A stretch of 64,000 nt of DNA from Aselliscus stoliczkanus (taxonomy: Eukaryota; Chordata; Mammalia; Chiroptera; Hipposideridae), in assembly GCA_033961575.1 (NCBI GenBank), contig CM066727.1, positions 150,025,434-150,089,433 of the forward strand, in the 5' to 3' direction. Shown piece after piece: positions 1 through 37,359 of this stretch; positions within the stretch are counted from its first letter, which is position 1; each line of letters begins with the position of its first letter. The notes beneath the pieces are model-generated. The model was not told the DNA's origin. It saw nothing but the letters and a program-made list of their open reading frames with translations, and did not search any database. Made by a program: the position numbers and the translations under genes.

Positions 1-29
1 TCAAATAAGAGTAGCAAAGGCACATGATT

Positions 30-1079
30 ATGAGCAAATCCAAATTTATTTTAACACCATGTCATTTTCAATGTGTTTAAAAACCTCATAAGTTAGTGGG
101 AGCTCTAGTTCCCTGGGACAGCATGCCAGAGGTACTGAAATTCATCACCTTTCTCTCCAAACCCCTAGCAATTCATCCAATTCAAGTCCATAGCTTCAGA
201 AAGCCAGGAGTTGTCTCTTCAGTCTGCTCCTCTGGTTCCTGGTCTTTCAAGGGAGGGTGGTCAAAATATTTCAAACAGCAACAAAACCACAGTTGAGGTT
301 CCAGCTCAGGTTTGTTAAGACGGAGCAAGGGAAGACCCCACTGACTCCAAAGAATTGGACAGGTTGAAATGGATTCCTCCTTTACAGTTTTGTGGGGGAG
401 TGGGGGGGAAAGTCCTGCAGAACAAAAATGACTAAAAAGATTTACAAATGAGGATCCATTTCATAGACGAGAATCCCTTAAGTGCAGGTTCCAGCTCCTA
501 AAAATGGGAGGGGCCTGACCAGACAGCCTAGAACAGAAAAGGAATCTGCCACATGTGAATAAAAACAATCTGAAGAACAGTTTCTATTTTGAGGCCGGAT
601 AAAATACTTGGGGAGAGTGGTAAAAGAGAGGAACAATCCCCAACAGATGGGAAAATGCTGACATCGGAGTGTATAAAAAAATTTCAGCTGAATTTTTAGT
701 GGTGGTGGCTACTTTAGCCTCCTCTTCCCTGTTCTATTGTAGGGCCGGGCCGTAAACCTTGACCAAGCAGAGAGTGGTAGAAAAAGGCTAGAAAGAGGGG
801 CTTGAAGACGATGGATTTTGACTCCTCATTTTATTATTCAATTTCTCTTTTCAATTTAAAGTAGTCTTCGGTGGCTGGGAAGCCTGGCCTCCCAAGACCA
901 GAGTCAATTGGAGCTGGTTGTTGTTGGAAGGGGGTTGGGTTAGGGTACTGGGATGGGGGCAGGGAGACCCCTGCTCTGCTGGTGGTCCGGGTGGAGAAGA
1001 CAACTGCACTTCACAGAGCCTGGGGTATGGTAGGAAGGGGATGAGGCAGGAGCAGCAAGCTGGGGAGATGGGACCCACC
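30..1079 (-). other. PA2G4: PA2G4 3' untranslated region and poly(A) signal
   Basis: The stop codon is at 1080-1082. The first convincing AATAAA in transcript direction near the window edge is at 45-50 (TTTATT on the plus strand), giving a 3' UTR of about 1.05 kb. The exact cleavage site cannot be seen. Another AATAAA-like hexamer lies near 829-840 and could be an alternative site. Confidence 0.7.
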
Positions 1080-8899
<7,820 letters not shown>

Positions 8900-8900
<1 letters not shown>

Positions 8901-9370
8901 GCCTGCAGACTCCGAAGGGATTATCCTTTTACAGCCTCTCCCAGTCTAGAGACCGGGCTCCCACAGAAGATGGCACTATTGTTCTAACAAATAAGCTTTG
9001 ATGGCACCTAAGTGAAGTGTTCATGGAGACTTTTTATTATAAGAGAATAAGAGATCTGAAACATGGGAGTTTCAGTATTCCACCTCTTGAGGGAGCACAT
9101 CTATAGGGCTTTTTCAAACTTTCCCAAACTTTTTTTATTCCCGGTTGGTCGCCTTGTAGATTCCTAGTAAAACCTTCAAATGAAAAGGACTGTGCGCTAT
9201 GCTTCTCTTAAGGGAATACAAGGAAAAGGGGAGGGCTGGAGAAAGCTACATGGGAAAATAGACAAAGCAGAGAGGAGAAAGTAGATATTCTCTGCAGAGG
9301 AGCAGAGAAAAGAGGTGGTCTAACATTAAAGGTTTTCTAAATTTAACAGACAGAAAGCTGAAAAAAATTT
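8900..9370. other. Short spacer between ERBB3 3' end and PA2G4 promoter
   Basis: About 0.5 kb of unremarkable sequence separates the putative ERBB3 cleavage region from the upstream edge of the PA2G4 CpG island. No gene or repeat was recognised. Confidence 0.5.
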
Positions 9371-10510
9371 GGCATTTTTATTTAGACACGTATAAAAACA
9401 AAACAAAAAACTTCAGTGATAGAATAGATACCCCCAATTTCCCATCCAATGGGACAGAGGTCTGAAGAGGGGTCCTCTTTCTATCCCAACTGGAAGCTTC
9501 CCATTACTGGGTGAGAATAACTCCTAAAAATGGCTCTTGGGACCCTTGTGGATCTGTCTTGGGTAGCAGGAGATCATTTACAGCACATTGGTTATGGTTT
9601 ACAAAGATGTCTGGTTATTTTTCCTTCTGACTATCCCTGCCTCCACTTCCTGAGATGAGAAATTGGGTTTTAGGAGGCTGTAGTTGTTGGGGTTATTGAT
9701 TCAGTGCAAAAATAAGACAATGCCCCTTACAAGGGCTCTGACTTGTATCAGTTTTCCTTGATACTTTACAGTAAGAGCACATGGATTGGAAGATTTTGAT
9801 TCCTGGACCTGCCACTTAATTTACTTAATCTCTTTAAGGCTCAGTTTCCTTATTTGTAAAATGGGATATCTAACTCACAGAATGGGTGTAAGGATTAAGT
9901 GAGATAATGTAGGTAGTTTAGCACAGATGCCTGGTACAAAGTAAATGTTCAATGAATAGTAATCATTACTATCTACTCCTAACCTCTTTCTTCACTCCAC
10001 AAGATTTTAAGCTTTCCCTTCTTTCTAGGGGGGTTAAGAGTCAAGCCAAAACTTTATACTTTCCCCTGCCAGGTTTTGCTCCTTTTCTCTTCCTTCGGAG
10101 TCTGATGGGAAACAAAGGCACACTGTGAAGCCCAGTCTCAACAAGTTAGAGTCTGAGAGAGGGACATGATATGGGAATAATTGTATGGATATGGGATATG
10201 ATGAGGGAATAATCCTTCATATCTCCAGGGAGTTCCCCTGAGAAAGCAGAGGAATGGGATTGGGAAAGAACACAAAATAGGGAAAACCTTCTTTCCAGGG
10301 AGTGGGAAAGAGAAGAAAGTGCACAGCTAGCTACATACCACAAGAATTTTGTCAGTGTTTAAAAGCCTCCAAAAATTGAATGGAATTGTCTAGAACTAGG
10401 GAGGAAGTGGGACTGAGACCTGTGAGGGACAGGGATTAGGGAGAAGAGGGGTACCCTCTAGAGGCGTTAGCTGCCATCAAATGCTCCCTGAGTACCTCGG
10501 GGAGCAAGGG
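9360..10510 (-). other. ERBB3: ERBB3 3' untranslated region, poly(A) signal and embedded MIR
   Basis: The ERBB3 stop codon is 10511-10513. An AATAAA in transcript orientation lies at 9377-9382 (TTTATT on plus), giving a ~1.15 kb 3' UTR, a plausible size for this gene. A MIR-like stretch at about 9790-9965 (plus strand ctcagtttcc...ttgtaaaatggg, then ...tggtacaaagtaaatgttcaatgaatag) lies inside it. A second AATAAA-like hexamer near 9033 could be a distal site. Confidence 0.65.
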
Positions 10511-28344
<17,834 letters not shown>

Positions 28345-28620
28345 GACTCCAGCGACCGTTGAGCGGAGCCCAGCCGAATCCGGCCCGGGGGGCCCCTGGA
28401 CTAAGACATCGAAGCGGAGCCACCTGAGCCTCCGGCGAACTCGTAGCTGCGGCCGACGAGGTTGCAAACTGCAACCGGAGCTGGAGCCAGAGTCCGGGGC
28501 GGGATGGCAGGGGAGGGGTGTGTGTCTGAGGGAGTGCAGAGGGAGGGGGTGAGTCACGGCCGCGCCCCCGCGGGCGCGAGGCTGGAGTGGGGACTGCTGG
28601 AGCCTCCACCCGCCGCCAGC
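28345..28620 (-). other. ERBB3: ERBB3 5' untranslated leader region
   Basis: GC-rich sequence directly upstream of the start codon. No upstream splice site is required for a complete leader, so it is taken as contiguous exon 1; its 5' limit is unknown. Confidence 0.5.
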
Positions 28621-29599
28621 ACTCCCCACGCCCAGTGCCCCGCAGCTGGGCCAAGCAGATCCAAGATGGGTCTCATCCGAATTTTTCTTCGGGATCTGGA
28701 CTAAGGGGAGGTCAAGAGTCCAAACGCCCCCAAATGACTCCACATGGCTAAGGTAATGGGGGTGGGGAGAGTGCGCCAAAGCCCGGCCCCCTGAAAGTTG
28801 GCCTCGCCCATTAACCAAATCACTCAACTACCCTAGCCGGTTGGGTCACTTAGGGGATTTTTTTTCTCTGAATGTGAATGTTTCTCTCTGTGTTTTTTGA
28901 GGGGGAGGGTATTCTTGCCTCACTCTCAGGTCACCTCAGTTTCCCCGGAAACCCCTCGAAACCCCATAACTCATCTACCCTGCCGAGGAACCCGAGCTCC
29001 AAGGCCGCGTGAAATTGCACTGTCTCCGGCCGCTTCCTCCTCCAGACCCGGCGCCGGCCGGGTCTCTCCGGGGGATTTGGTTGGGGGGCGGGGGTGGTTT
29101 CCAGCCTGGGAACAGACCCGAAGCCCGCGTTTCCACTTCCACCCCGGGAGGGGCTCCAGCACCTGTCGCCGTCCCCTCTGCTGCCCCCCACGGCCGCCTG
29201 GGAGAACAGCTGCCTCCCCATCCACACGACTCTGACCGCGCCGTCGGGGCGGCGGGAATTCCTGAAGCTCTTCTGGGGACCTAGATGGGCACTCTGTCCC
29301 CACCACAGGCGCTCACACCTTCCTAGGCGCCTTCCAAGCCCGGGCTGAAGCTGGGAAGGAGGAAGAGGGGCTGGTGAAAGAGGAAGTGGAGAGAGCACTA
29401 GAGACTGCGTCCACGAATGGCCTGTATCCCTGGCATCTCCAGCACCAGCTCCCGGATCTTGGCCCGAGGCGGTAGGGTGCTCCGCGAGTGGCAGCCCAAA
29501 ATCCGGCCAGCCTATGGACGGATCCGCCGGGCGCCCCCTGGTGCGAAACCTTCGAAAGTGAGGCTCCACAATTGGCATTCCGGATCTTGGCCAAAGAGC

Positions 29600-30903
29600 C
29601 TAATTATTTTCGCTGCAGTTTTTAGCCTGAAGACGTCAAGAACAGATCAAGAAAAATCTCGCCTTTCACTCCGACCCTAGACTACCGGCTAAAATTCTTT
29701 AAATTTGCTCGGTATTGATATATCCCCTAGAGAGTCCACTCTCTGCTGAGGGTTTACCTCTGCCCGCGGGCGTTGGCCTTGCCCTGACCACTTGCATAAC
29801 AATCATAATACAGTTGTAATCACATCAGCGAAACATTAACATATACATAGATATACCACTTCATTTGCGAGCGTTTCCTCAAGCTTACAGAATGTTTCAC
29901 TTAACATAAAAATGTATGTTAGGCAACCTCAGTCTACATTTTATGGAACTGGAAATGTGTGCCTTTTCCAAGGTTATGTAGTTGGTGAGAGTGGATCAGG
30001 TGATCAGGAAGAGGGGTTCAGGTTTTTGCTTAGGATTTCTTATGTCACACTGAAACTGGAGCTTCATCTGCTCCGAATTAAATTCCCATCAGATAACTGA
30101 ACAAGTACCATCTTAAGGGACCTTCCGCTTTTTTACCCACCTCAATTTAGTGTTCAAAGGCCCTGTTTCTGAAGGAGGAAACCCTCCTTAGTTTCTGTTT
30201 GTAAAAGTTTTATCTATTTATAAAGGTTGTTGTTTGAATTTAATGAGAAAAGGCAGGTAGAGCTCTTAATTATTACGTTGTGCTGGACCTCTAAGAAGCA
30301 TTCAATAAATGCTAGCTGTATTTAGTCCAGCTATCACGAACCACACCTCTCCCTTTCCCAACTAGATCCCAAGGTGTGTTTGCTGGTATCCATTCTTCAA
30401 TATTTAGAGAAACATAGGGACATAAACACTGGATAAGGCTGACAAGTGAGGGACCATCTCTGTTGGGTGCTATCCTAACTGAATAAATAAAGGAAGGGAG
30501 GCTATATTTACAAAAGCTGCAGTTTATCCAGCATCTCTTTATCTTTCCTTACTCTTATCTGATGACTTTGGTTCTTATTTTACTGTGAAAATAAAAGTAA
30601 TCAAAAGAAAACATCCTTATCTTTCTACTACCAATCTGGCCAATTTTCCTTCATCTTCACTTATATACTCCAACTTGCATCTTGTTACAATGAATTGCCC
30701 TTGCTGCTATTTAAGCCAACTGTCCCTCTCCCATTTCCTCCCTTTACCCCAACTTCTCCCTCCAGTTCTACACCTCAGATCATTCCTTCTTGCCTTTCGT
30801 CTATATTATCGCCTTTCTCCTGTATAAAATTTCCTTTCTACTATATCATTCCTATTAACATACAAATGTGCTGTAATACCTGCCATCTTTAAAAGAATAC
30901 AAG
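29600..30903. other. Upstream flank of ERBB3, no gene recognised
   Basis: AT-rich sequence with a weak old-repeat tail near 30290-30320 (agcattcaataaatgctagc). No coding signal or RNA gene was seen on either strand. Confidence 0.4.
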
Positions 30904-31360
30904 GAGGCCAGCCAAGTGGCGTGCTGTTTAAGAACTGGCTTGGGGTGCTGGCTCTAAGCAGCAGGGCCCCACTTCGGATCCCACATGATGGCTGGTGATG
31001 CTGACCCTCTATGGTTAAGATAGTGAACAACAGCTCTACCTGGAGCTGGGCTCCTGTGAAGCCAGGGCGTAGGATACAGCCCCTGCTGCAGTGGACTGCC
31101 ATAAGTAAGCTACCATGAGTGGCAGGCAGTGAGCGTGAGCAGCAGGCAGCCTGCATGAGCTCCCATGAGCTGTCATGAGCGATCGTCCAATGATGGGCGA
31201 CCAACTACCTCAGCCAGGAAGAGCACAATGATCACAATACCAACATGGGCCAGTGAAGCAACGTCCTCCACAACTAGACTGAAAAACAAAAAAAAAAGGA
31301 CAGCAACTTTTCTGTTCCTCTTCCCCGGTTCACCAATAAAAATCTTAAAAAAAAAAAAAA
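30904..31360 (+). mobile_element. tRNA-SINE, form C
   Basis: ggaggccagccaagtggcg head, B box cttcggatcccaca, middle of ctgggctcctgtgaagcc type, end caataaaaatctta plus A tail. Confidence 0.9.
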
Positions 31361-31472
31361 TACTAGTACTATATAGTAAAAATGGGTATTTGTGTTTAGT
31401 TATTTTTAGGGGAGAAATTTTCAGGGGAGGTATTTTACATACAGAATTGAACTTGTCAAATAAATACTTAGT

Positions 31473-31598
31473 GGGCCGGCCAAGTGGCTCAGTTGGTTAA
31501 GAGCTTGCTCAAGAGTGTGAGCTGAGCTCTAAGCAACAGCAGTTCGATGCCCAGCCTGAGCTGAGCTGCCAACAGGTGGCAGGATGGCTCAGCTAAAA

Positions 31599-31639
<41 letters not shown>
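31473..31639 (+). mobile_element. tRNA-SINE, form B, with (AAAT)n tail
   Basis: Complete form B with a long AAAT tail. Flanking 15-bp duplications aaataaatacttagt at 31458-31472 and 31640-31654. Confidence 0.95.
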
Positions 31640-31645
<6 letters not shown>

Positions 31646-31786
31646 ATACTTAGTCCAACTAAAAGGTATATGCCAAGTAAGTTTCATATAACATATAGCT
31701 CCTGCAAGAGTGAATAATGCAAAAAACAAACAAACAAAAAACACGTACACAATTAGAACTAATAAGAACATTAAAAAAAATTTCTG

Positions 31787-31938
31787 GACTGGCCGAGTGG
31801 CTCAGTTGGTTAAGAGCTCGCTCAAGAGTGCGAGATGAGCTTTGAGCAACGGCGGTTCGATGCCAGCCCGAGCTGAGTTGCCGTTGAGCTGCCAAAAGGT
31901 GGAAGAATGGCTCAGCTTAAAAAAAAAAAAATGCAAGT
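31787..31938 (+). mobile_element. tRNA-SINE, form B
   Basis: gactggccgagtggctcag ... atggctcagctt plus A tail; flanked by aaaaaaaatttctg on both sides. Confidence 0.9.
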
Positions 31939-32175
31939 AAAAAAAATTTCTGCGTACATTACCTAATCAATAGTAGTTATCTTGATTCTAAAGCTGGATA
32001 ATGAAGGTGCATGAAATAAGTTTTTGATCCATCTCACTTATATATGTATATACAAATATCCTAAGTATTGTAGAATACTAATTAACTTAATCAGTGTATT
32101 AAAAAATAATTATCTGCACACTGTAGTTTCTGAAAAACTTGTATGAAAAGTAAGAAACCGTTCCTCAACAAAAAC

Positions 32176-32633
32176 TTTTTTTTTTTTAAAGATTTTTATT
32201 GGGGAATTGGGGAAGGGGAACATCGTTGGGGAATCAGGGAAGGGGAACAGATAAGTTGCTGTCTTTTTGTTCTTCAGTCTAGTTGCAGAGGATGTTGCTT
32301 CACTGGCCCATGTTGGTATCGTCATTGTGCTCTTCCTGCATGAGGCAGATTGGTCCCCGGCCTCTGGATGTCGCTCATTGCGGCTATTGGCAGCTCACGC
32401 TGGCTGCCAGCCACTCACGCTGGCTGCCGGCCACTCACTGTAGCCTATGGCAGCCCACTGCAGCAGGGGCTGCAGCCTACACCGTCGCCGGCGCTCGCAC
32501 AACCCAGCTCCATCCAGGTGGAGCTGTTGTTAGCTGTGGAGGGCAGTGTCACTGGCCCTCATACGAGGGATCCGAACCGGGGCCACTGGCATCCCAAAAC
32601 CAGCTCTTAACCAATGCGCCACTCGGACGTCCC
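32176..32633 (-). mobile_element. tRNA-SINE, form C, first of a four-SINE stack
   Basis: Reversed form C from poly(T) to ccactcggacgtccc. It and the next three SINEs abut directly with the same orientation. Confidence 0.9.
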
Positions 32634-32636
32634 AAC

Positions 32637-32765
32637 TTTTTTTTTTTTTTTTTAAGATTTTTTTTTTTTTTGAGGGCAACATCACTGATCCTCATATATG
32701 GGACCTGAACCGGGGCCGCTGGCTTCCCAAGCCAGTGCTTAACCCACCGCGCCACTTGACCAGCT
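32637..32765 (-). mobile_element. tRNA-SINE, form A, in stack
   Basis: Reversed form A with an imperfect T tail; ends cgccacttgaccagct. Confidence 0.85.
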
Positions 32766-33191
32766 CTTAAAGATTTTTCATTGAGGAATTGGGAGAGGGA
32801 ACAGCGTCGGGGAATCAGGGAAGGGGAACAGACAAGTTGCTTTCCTTTGGTTCTTCAATCTAGTTGTGGAGGACGCTGCTTCACTGGCCCATGTTGGTAT
32901 TATGATCATTGCACTCTTCCTGGCTGAGGCAGATCGGTCAGCGGCCATTGGACGGCCACTCACACAGGCTGTCGGCCACTCACGATAGCTTACTCAGGAC
33001 AGCCCCACTGCAGCCTACGCCATCCATGACTAGTCATGGCAGCCCAGCTCCAAGTCGAGGTGTTGTTCACTATCTTAGCTGTAGAGGGTACAGCGTCACT
33101 GGCCTCCATGTGGAATCCGAACCGGTGGCCCTGCTGCTCAGAGCTCACGCTTCCAAGCCAACTCCTAACCAATTGAGCCACTCTGCCAGCC
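32766..33191 (-). mobile_element. tRNA-SINE, form C, in stack
   Basis: Reversed form C, diverged: cttaaagatttttcattgag ... gagccactctgccagcc. Confidence 0.85.
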
Positions 33192-33710
33192 TTTTTTTTT
33201 CTTTTTCTTTTTCTTTAAGGTTTTAATGGGGAATTGGGGAAGGGTTACAGTGTTGGGGAATTAGGGAAGGGGACAAGCCAAGCTGTTCTTCAGTCTTTGT
33301 TGTGGACGGCGCCAGTCACCATCTGGCTTCCCAACAGCAGTGCGTGGCCTCTAAGCGCAAGGTGCTGTGTTCAATCTTAGTTGTGGGTGGGCGTAGCCAC
33401 CATCCCATGCAGGAGTCGAAACCGGTAGCCTTGTTGTTATAAGCGCACACCTTATCCACTGAGCCATCCAGGCGGCAGCTCAGCTCAAGGTACTGAGTTC
33501 AGTCTTAGTTGCGGGGGCGTAGCCCACCATTGAACAGGCAATCTTCTTGTTACACTAGCTGAGCCATCCTGCCACCTGTTGGCAACTCAGTGACAGCTCA
33601 GCTCGGGCGCAGTGTTACTGGCTCACTGTGGGAATCGAACCGGAGGCCCTGTTGCTCAGAGCTCACGTTCTTAAGCCAACTTTTAACTCACTGAGCCACT
33701 CTGCTGGCCC
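33192..33710 (-). mobile_element. tRNA-SINE, composite form D, in stack
   Basis: About 520 bp with four reversed tRNA-like modules: cactgagccatccaggcgg, ctagctgagccatcctgcc, and a terminal actcactgagccactctgc, together with two gtcgaaaccggtagcc / atcgaaccggaggcc B-box-like segments. It shows how the long SINEs are built from repeated tRNA-like units. Confidence 0.85.
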
Positions 33711-33714
33711 AACA

Positions 33715-34575
33715 TTTAAATTTCTTTTTTAATGTATTTTCAAGTTTTGAATTTCTTCTTGACTCATTTTGCTGTTTATACTTTCCCAGAAATTTATCTA
33801 TTTCATCTAGGTTTATAAATTCATTAGTGTATGGTTATTAATAATACTGTTGTTATTTTTTTTTAATCTGTTGTGTCTGTTTCCTATTTTCATTCTGTAT
33901 ATTGCCTATTTGCTTCTTTTTTCTTTTTTTGTCTTTATTATTCTGGCTAGAGTTCTCTTGATTTCTTCTCTGGTTCATTTATTATATCATTCCTTTTATT
34001 CTTATTTCTTCTCCACATATTTAATAGATTAAGCCTGTTAACTATATCCTTCAGATCTCTGCAGCTTATTGTTTGTCTGCATGATGCATCAGTGTCTGAT
34101 AGGTTATGTTAAAATCTCCAGTTCTAGGGCTGGCCGAGTGGCGCGGTGGTTAAGCGCTGGCTTGGGAAGCCAGCAGCCCCGCTTTGGGTCCCACGTATGA
34201 GGGCCAGTGACACTGCCCTCAAAAAAAAAAAAAAAAAGTCTCCATTTCTATTCGTTAATTCATTCTTGAGTTGAATGCTTTGCTCATTAGTTTCCAAACT
34301 TTTTGGTTTCTTTTGAATGTATTTCATATTCTTTATTTCTAGTTAAAGCTTTAGTTATATCCTAGAACATTTGATAAACTTGTATTTAAAATATTTCATA
34401 ATTTCCCTTACTTTTTTAAACTAGTTTCATGTGTACAAAATAACATAGTGATTAGACTTTTACACACCTCACAGAGTGATAACCTCAACAGGTCTACTAC
34501 TATCTGATGCTGTACATAGCTATTACAAGGCCATTGACTATATTCCTTATACTGTATTTTTCATTCCATTACCAA
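33715..34575 (-). mobile_element. L1-derived sequence, antisense, degraded
   Basis: T-rich sequence resembling antisense L1 (cttattgtttgtctgcatgat), and at 34410-34575 an antisense L1 3' segment (tagtttcatgtgtacaaaat ... ctattacaaggccattgac). A similar piece follows at about 34690-34840. No open frame remains. Confidence 0.45.
34127..34237 (+). mobile_element. tRNA-SINE, form A
   Basis: Complete form A inserted in the L1-derived stretch, with a 17-base A tail. Confidence 0.9.
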
Positions 34576-34687
34576 TTTTTTTTTTTTTTTAAAGAGGGCA
34601 GTGTCACTAGACCTCATACATGGGATCTGAACCCGGGCCACTGGCGTCCCAAGCCAGCTCTTAACCAACACGCCATTTGGTCGGCCC
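34576..34687 (-). mobile_element. tRNA-SINE, form A
   Basis: Reversed form A: agagggcagtgtcactagac ... gccatttggtcggccc. Confidence 0.9.
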
Positions 34688-34963
34688 TCCATGACCATTT
34701 TTTAAAATTATAGTTAACATTCAAAATTACTTTATATTAGTTTCAGGTGTACAGTCTAGTGGTTAGGCATTTATATAGTTTATGAAGTGATGCCCCTGAT
34801 AAGTTCCCTTACTTTTTTAACTCAAGTTTTACTAATAGTATGTTTTTAGTTTCCAGATATTGGGGATTTAAAAAGCTATCCTTTAGTTAGTAATTTCTCA
34901 TGTTATTGCATTACAGTCATAGAACATAGGCTGTAATATTAATTCCTTAAAATGTAGTATTAA

Positions 34964-35079
34964 GGGGCCGGCTGAGTGGCGCGGTAGTTAAGCGCTGGCT
35001 TGGGAAGCCAGCGGCCCCCGGTTCAGTCCCACATATGAGGGCCAGTGACACTGCCCTAAAAAAAAAAAAAAAAAAAAAA
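34964..35079 (+). mobile_element. tRNA-SINE, form A
   Basis: Complete, 22-base A tail; duplications gtagtattaa at 34954-34963 and 35080-35089. Confidence 0.93.
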
Positions 35080-35339
35080 GTAGTATTAAAGCTTCCTTTG
35101 TAACTTAGCACATAATCATTGTTTGTAAATGTTTCACATGTGCTAGAAAAAGTGTATTATCTGTTAGCTGTAGAATTCTCCATATAGAATATGTTGAGCT
35201 AGTTAATTACATCATTCAGATTGTCTGTATCTCTTATTGTTTGTCTGCTTGATCCATTTGTCTCTAAGAGAGCTAGATAAATATTTCCAGTTCCAGGTTG
35301 ATGTTTTTCTTTCCTAAATTTGTTGATTGTTGTTTTATA

Positions 35340-35470
35340 ATTGTAAAATGGGGAGAATAATTGTACTTTCTCATAAGATTATAATGAAGAGTGTGAATTA
35401 ACACATATAAAGGCTATACATTATAGAGCATGCTTGGCACATAGTAGGTACTCAATAAAGTTAACTACTG
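35340..35470 (-). mobile_element. MIR fragment
   Basis: ttgtaaaatggggagaataa ... gcttggcacatagtaggtac, the reversed MIR layout. Confidence 0.65.
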
Positions 35471-35616
35471 CTTTTTATATATATTTGAGCCTATATTGCC
35501 AAGCACGTTTATGATTATTATATATTCTTGCTCTTTGTTTTATTGCAATATAACGCTCTCTCCTTTTCCCATAATTTTTTGCCTTGAATTTTATCACATA
35601 TTAAAATCCAAATTTA

Positions 35617-36051
35617 GGGCCGGCTGAGTGGCGCATTGGTTAAGAGCTGGTTTTGGGATGCCAGCGGCCCCGGTTCGGATCCCACATATGAAGGCCAGTG
35701 ACACTGCCCTCTACAGCTAACAACAGCTCCACCTGGAGCTGGGCTGCGCGAGCCCCGGCGACGGTGTAGGCTGCAGCCCCTGCTGCAGTGGGCTGCCATA
35801 GGCTACAGTGAGTGGGCGGCAGCCAGCGTGAGCTGCCAATAGCCGCAGTGAGTGACCATCCAGAGGCTGGCGACAGATCTGCCTCATCCAGGAAGAACTC
35901 AATGAGGATACCAACATGGGCCAGTGAAGCAGACAAAGTCCTCTGCAACTAGACTGAAGAACAAAAGGACAGCAACTTGTCTGTTCCCCTTCCCCAATTC
36001 CCCAATGCCATTTCCCTCCCCCAATTCCCCAATAAAATCTTAAAAAAAAAA
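35617..36051 (+). mobile_element. tRNA-SINE, form C
   Basis: Complete 435-bp copy ending aataaaatctta plus A tail; flanked by aatccaaattta / aatccaattta. Confidence 0.93.
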
Positions 36052-36149
36052 TAATCCAATTTAGTTTTGGTTTATCTTTTGCCTGGTAAAGCTTTTCCCC
36101 TGATCACAGATTGAGTGTCCAGGGAAGTCAATTCTAAACTGGAGATTAG

Positions 36150-36775
36150 AGTGCTGGCCATTTATTAATGAGTCTTCTTGGGATCAACACTTGTAGGAAA
36201 GGAAGGAAGTGTAATTGGACAGAAGGAGAAATTGGACTGCCCAGCAGTCACAATGCTTCAGCTAATTCTGAAGGGAGCTCTGAAAAGAGGTTTTTTAATA
36301 TCCTACCCTCTGGAGAGCAAGTGTTTTACTTATTCATCTCACATACTTGCCACGTCCTGCTCAACCAGTATAATTTGTGTAATGTTATCAATATAGCAGA
36401 TCAATATGGGGTGATGTTTTGAGAGATTTCCAGCTACTCAATTCTCTTCAGGTTATTTTATGACAGAGGTCAGGAGAGTTAACATAGCTCTGGGGCAAGG
36501 CTGTAAATGTATAGTGTTGTCTTTTCCAAGGGAATGTGAAATGTTTCTGTTCAGCTTTCTGATAGGGATGGAAAAGAATGCATTTGCCAGATCAAAGGTT
36601 GCATACCATGTGCCTGAGGCCCTGTTAATCTGCCCTAGCAATAATACCACACTCCAATTAGATTATGTCTACTACCTGGTGGAGTTCGCTGTGGTTTATT
36701 GTTACCGTCCAGAATCTGTTGGGTTTTTGCAGGGACCAGATTGATAAATTAAATGAAGATATGATGGGGACTACT
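36150..36775 (-). mobile_element. Degenerate ERVL-like pol fragment (reverse transcriptase)
   Basis: The minus-strand translation contains a reverse transcriptase segment with the recognisable DLANAFFSIP motif, typical of class III (ERVL-type) endogenous retroviruses. Frameshifts and stops break it on both sides and no LTR pair is attached. It is an old, non-functional remnant. Confidence 0.65.
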
Positions 36776-36819
36776 ATCTTTGCACTCTTTTTAAATTATT
36801 TTTATTTTTAACATTTTTT

Positions 36820-37355
36820 ACAGCCCAGAGATCTTTTATTTAACTTTTATACCTATCATGCCATGAAACCAAAGGGAATGGGTTCCAGCAGCTCAGGTTC
36901 CTTTCCATTGGTTCTCAATGAAAAGTGTGCTTTCACAAAGTGTGTTTCTCTGGCATTTCAGTTCAATCCAAGTAAGTGCCTTTCTCTTCTTTTTCTGATC
37001 ATTTTCTTTTACATGTTTCAGGCAATTATCTCAGCTCCTAGAGTGCTTAATATGCTCAACATGTACATTAATTCTCTTGGCCCTCAACTTGTTTGTTTAT
37101 AACAATGCCAACAACACGCTGGGTAACATTGTAGACCCTTCCAGTTTTGCCATGGTGACATTTGCGGGGCATTCCTTTTTGAATAGTGCCCAGTCCCTTG
37201 GTGTCTACAATATCACATTTCTTGTAGTTTCACATGTATGTGGCCAAGGGAACAACTCCATGTTTTCTAAAAGGCCTACAGAACATCTAGCACGGTTTGT
37301 CCAATTTTCTTTCCCTTTGTGTTGGTCATTTTGGTACCTTACTGGAAGATGGCAG
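36820..37355 (-). pseudogene. RPL21P: RPL21 processed pseudogene
   Basis: An intronless copy of ribosomal protein L21 mRNA. The start codon is at 37327-37329 (MTNTKGKK...) preceded by an RPL21-like leader (gccatcttccagtaaggtac on the minus strand). The stop equivalent is at 36856-36858 after a TTTCATGGCATGA end. An AATAAA at 36835-36840 is followed by an A-rich tail. Many substitutions, in-frame stops and small indels break the frame; the coding interval is 474 nt against 483 for the parent. It is a dead retrocopy, old enough that flanking duplications are not obvious. Confidence 0.9.
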
Positions 37356-37359
37356 TTCC

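Noticed and set aside
28931..29578. 215-aa minus-strand frame upstream of ERBB3
   Set aside because: CpG-island sequence with few stop codons; Pro/Arg/Gly-rich, no domain, overlapping frames on both strands are equally open.
36453..36650. Functional retroviral polymerase
   Set aside because: The frame is only ~65 codons, broken by stops and frameshifts, with no attached LTR pair.
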